DNA from: Deltaproteobacteria bacterium
GTDB lineage: Bacteria > Desulfobacterota > Syntrophia > Syntrophales > Smithellaceae
Length of the DNA: 8,390 nucleotides
NCBI GenBank assembly: GCA_011046295.1
Contig: DSAV01000121.1
Location: forward strand, 1 to 8,390
Direction of reading: 5' to 3'
Of this stretch, positions 6,969-8,390 are shown piece after piece (positions within the stretch are counted from its first letter, which is position 1; every line of letters begins with the position of its first letter). The position numbers were made by a program, and so were the translations under genes. The notes beneath the pieces were generated by a model. It worked only from the letters and a program-made list of their open reading frames with translations, did no database searches and had not been told where the DNA came from.

Positions 6969-7544
6969 TTAACGCGCCTGGCTTATTACACGCAGAACTT
7001 TCGGCGCGTTGCGCGCGGACGGGGCGGGAATTTCTTTGGGATACCCGATGATAATCGGCACGACAATCCGCATGTTCTCGTCAATACCCATTGACGCCCT
7101 GAGTTTGGAATCGCGAATATGCGCGCCCAGCCCGATCCAGCAGGTGCCTAATCCTCTGGCAACGGCGGCAAACATTATATAGCTGGCGGCCAGCGCGCAG
7201 TCTATATCCAGAGAATGCACCACTTTGGGGCCGGCTACATAAATCAGGCACGGCGCGTTGTAAAAGACATTAAATTTTTCATTTCGGAGTATATCGGCGT
7301 ATTCGGGGGTGAGATTTGTCTTTTTCTGTTCAAAATCACGCAGGAGGTTTGCCTTGCTTTCATCGGAAAGTTTTTTGATAGTTTCCCGGCAGTTAATCAC
7401 CGCAAAGCGGCAGGGCTGATTGTTGCTGGCCGACGGCGCCAGTGTCGCTTCCTGCAGTATTTCATTGATTATATCCATCGTCACTTCTTTTGGTTCGTAA
7501 TCGCGGATGGACCTCCTATCTTTCAACAATTGCGCAAACTGCAT
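6969..7544 (-). CDS. Nitroreductase family FMN-dependent oxidoreductase
   Basis: A 191-residue flavoprotein of the nitroreductase superfamily, which use FMN and NAD(P)H to reduce nitro compounds, quinones or other acceptors, usually as homodimers. The N-terminal RRSIRDY at 10-16 supplies the arginines that hold the FMN phosphate. PSASNNQP at 37-44 is the second flavin-binding segment, YNAP is at 95-98, GLGTCWIG at 131-138 is the conserved glycine-rich block, and IIGYPKE at 165-171 closes the fold. It lacks features I would expect of BluB, the dimethylbenzimidazole synthase of this superfamily, so a cobalamin role is not claimed. AAGG lies four bases before the ATG. It is the third gene of the minus-strand set, 91 bases after the S-component gene. 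Its stop is five bases from the convergent pgi stop. The physiological substrate is unknown. Confidence 0.93.
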   Translation of the reverse strand: MQFAQLLKDRRSIRDYEPKEVTMDIINEILQEATLAPSASNNQPCRFAVINCRETIKKLSDESKANLLRDFEQKKTNLTPEYADILRNEKFNVFYNAPCLIYVAGPKVVHSLDIDCALAASYIMFAAVARGLGTCWIGLGAHIRDSKLRASMGIDENMRIVVPIIIGYPKEIPAPSARNAPKVLRVISQAR

Positions 7545-7635
7545 AACACCTTTTCCTTCCTCATTACCAGAGCGTTTGTCTTTTTAATTTTTACGGCACA
7601 GAATCTAATGGACATCCTCTCCGGCAACGGTTTTT

Positions 7636-8172
7636 TTAATTAATATTTTCTTTTAGCCATAAAAGCAGAAAGTAACCGCCGACAATCTGAATAATAATTC
7701 CGGGCAAACCAATTTGAAAATCACTCAGAGAAAGGAGCAGGCTTTTTTTGTAAGCCCACTCGAACAACAAACCCAGGATTTGATAAATGACGACAACCGC
7801 CGCGATATGCAGCAGGGATATTTTCTGCGTGCTGTGTGCCACCCATGACGCGCCGGCGGCCAGCAGTACCGATTTAGCCAGAATAACCGGCAAGACTGAC
7901 GCGGGCGGCATACCGGTCAAAAAATAATTGGCCAAAGGAGAAAGAAGCGCGGTAGCGATACCCGCGGCAAATCCAAACCGATAAGCGGCAATCAAAGTAA
8001 AGAAATATATAGGCAGAAAAATCTTTCCTCCCTGAGGGATGGCATGAGCAATAAACGGCAAAATAAGATTGCCCGCGATAAAAAGCGAGACAAACAGATA
8101 AAAACGAAGCTGCCTGACAGATAAAGACTGCTGCCTGAATTCAGTTGCTTTCCAAAAAGCTAACGCGGTCAT
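7636..8172 (-). CDS. ECF-transporter S-component-like membrane protein
   Basis: A 178-residue hydrophobic protein with about six membrane helices (near 23-45, 51-64, 66-87, 93-112, 118-140 and 155-173), the size and topology of ECF-type substrate-binding S components. The core HAIPQGGKIFLPIYFFTLIAA followed by LLSPLANYFLTGMPP (77-91) resembles S-component-like proteins that often lie beside TonB-dependent receptors in Gram-negative bacteria. Such proteins bind a vitamin, cofactor precursor or metal and need a separate energising module (EcfT plus two ATPases). None is in this window. It has no cysteine, so it lacks the reactive cysteine described for the cobalamin S component BtuM. ATG 8172 is chosen because GGAGG lies five bases upstream; a longer TTG start at 8187 would place that site inside the gene. 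It follows the receptor gene by 86 bases. Substrate unknown. Confidence 0.75.
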   Translation of the reverse strand: MTALAFWKATEFRQQSLSVRQLRFYLFVSLFIAGNLILPFIAHAIPQGGKIFLPIYFFTLIAAYRFGFAAGIATALLSPLANYFLTGMPPASVLPVILAKSVLLAAGASWVAHSTQKISLLHIAAVVVIYQILGLLFEWAYKKSLLLSLSDFQIGLPGIIIQIVGGYFLLLWLKENIN

Positions 8173-8177
8173 TTTTT

Positions 8178-8182
8178 CCTCC
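8178..8182 (-). promoter_or_regulatory. Shine-Dalgarno site fixing the S-component start
   Basis: On the minus strand GGAGG is followed by five A bases and then ATG 8172. This favours ATG 8172 over the upstream in-frame TTG at 8187. Confidence 0.85.
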
Positions 8183-8205
8183 GTCAATAAAATATTATTT
8201 ATTTT

Positions 8206-8234
8206 ATTCTATAAACACAATGCGCGCAAGACAA
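8206..8234 (-). promoter_or_regulatory. Candidate sigma-70 promoter for the S-component gene
   Basis: On the minus strand TTGTCT (8234-8229) and TAGAAT (8211-8206) are separated by exactly 17 bases. They match four of six and five of six consensus positions. Transcription would start near 8199 in a very A/T-rich stretch, leaving a leader of under 30 bases, too short for a riboswitch. This would let the S component and nitroreductase be expressed apart from the receptor. Motif match only; A/T-rich gaps give chance hits. Confidence 0.4.
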
Positions 8235-8258
8235 TTACGCCAATTTTGTTATCACGTA

Positions 8259-8390
8259 TTAAAACCGTAATTTTATTCCCAGCATGCCGTTGATTCCCGG
8301 CATCGGATAGTCCTTTTTATACGCATAGCGGACATCCGTGAGGTTTTCTCCGGCCAGGAATATTTCTCCTTTCATTTTCGGCGATTGCCA
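8259..8390 (-). CDS. TonB-dependent outer-membrane receptor, C-terminal end (partial)
   Basis: The last 43 codons of a gene read from the right edge of the window to a TAA at 8261-8259. The translation contains FLAGENLTDVRYAY, the ENL-D--Y turn typical of the last strands of TonB-dependent receptors, then YPMPGINGMLGIKLRF. The PMPG turn followed by an amphipathic strand ending in a terminal phenylalanine is the outer-membrane beta-barrel insertion signal. The plug domain and most of the barrel lie outside the window, so the ligand (siderophore, cobalamin, other metal complex) is undetermined. The S-component-like gene follows on the same strand, suggesting that the two act in series across the two membranes. 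The fragment is short but the C-terminal pattern is distinctive. Confidence 0.8.
   Translation of the reverse strand, partial: WQSPKMKGEIFLAGENLTDVRYAYKKDYPMPGINGMLGIKLRF

Noticed and set aside
6962..6988. Possible shared terminator between convergent pgi and nitroreductase genes
   Set aside because: AGCCGG can pair with CCTGGCT across a 10-base loop with one G-U pair, but the following tract is only TTATTA and the stem is weak. Not enough to call a terminator.
6969..7544. Nitroreductase as BluB, linking it to a cobalamin uptake cassette
   Set aside because: Its motifs are those of ordinary nitroreductases and nothing BluB-specific is visible; gene adjacency alone is not sufficient.
7621..7637. 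CCG-GCAA-CGG followed by seven T bases on the plus strand
   Set aside because: The stem is only three base pairs and no plus-strand gene ends there; the T-run overlaps the stop of the minus-strand S-component gene.
7215..7643. 142-codon open frame on the plus strand
   Set aside because: It lies almost wholly antisense to the nitroreductase gene, whose protein has clear family motifs. The plus-strand product shows no recognisable motif and is a shadow.
8173..8187. TTG at 8187 as start of the S-component gene
   Set aside because: It would put the GGAGG ribosome site inside the coding region; ATG 8172 has ideal spacing to it.

Overview
The window looks like ordinary chromosome from a Gram-negative (diderm) bacterium. 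The clearest sign is the C-terminal end of a TonB-dependent outer-membrane receptor on the minus strand at the right edge. Base composition is moderately GC-rich, Shine-Dalgarno sites are clear at several genes, and genes are tightly packed. A nested inverted-repeat element between two genes is of a kind I associate with Desulfobacterota (former Deltaproteobacteria) and similar anaerobes. That placement is a low-confidence guess from sequence style, not a computed result. I see no tRNA, rRNA, CRISPR array, insertion sequence or phage gene, and no gene-free stretch longer than 300 bases.

Left block (plus strand, 2-3138): a flavin- and NAD-dependent disulfide/peroxide reductase of the CoA-disulfide reductase/NADH oxidase type, cut off by the window start. 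It is followed 21 bases later by a TerC-family membrane protein (metal efflux/tellurite family), then 14 bases later by a SpoU/TrmH-type RNA 2'-O-methyltransferase. A 75-base palindromic repeat element comes next, then cutA. The first three are close enough to be one transcription unit. Flavoprotein, TerC and CutA share a loose metal/redox-tolerance theme.

Middle block (plus strand, 3160-6963): a two-gene sugar-phosphate operon of transketolase followed 10 bases later by glucose-6-phosphate isomerase. Together these supply non-oxidative pentose phosphate and upper glycolytic/gluconeogenic steps. The transketolase leader holds a plausible extended -10 promoter and a strong hairpin. Both genes use the same 11-base Shine-Dalgarno context. 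The isomerase resembles the isomerase half of the fused transaldolase/glucose-6-phosphate isomerase proteins but is encoded alone.

Right block (minus strand, read from 8390 down to 6969): the TonB-dependent receptor end, then a six-helix membrane protein resembling an ECF-transporter substrate-binding (S) component, then a nitroreductase-family flavoprotein. Receptor plus S component suggests a two-membrane uptake route for a vitamin, cofactor or metal complex. The ligand cannot be told from the sequence. The nitroreductase converges on the isomerase gene with only five bases between stop codons.

Most of the window is conventional metabolism. The points most worth a second look are the receptor/S-component pair, the nested palindromic repeat, the stand-alone isomerase, and the structured transketolase leader.
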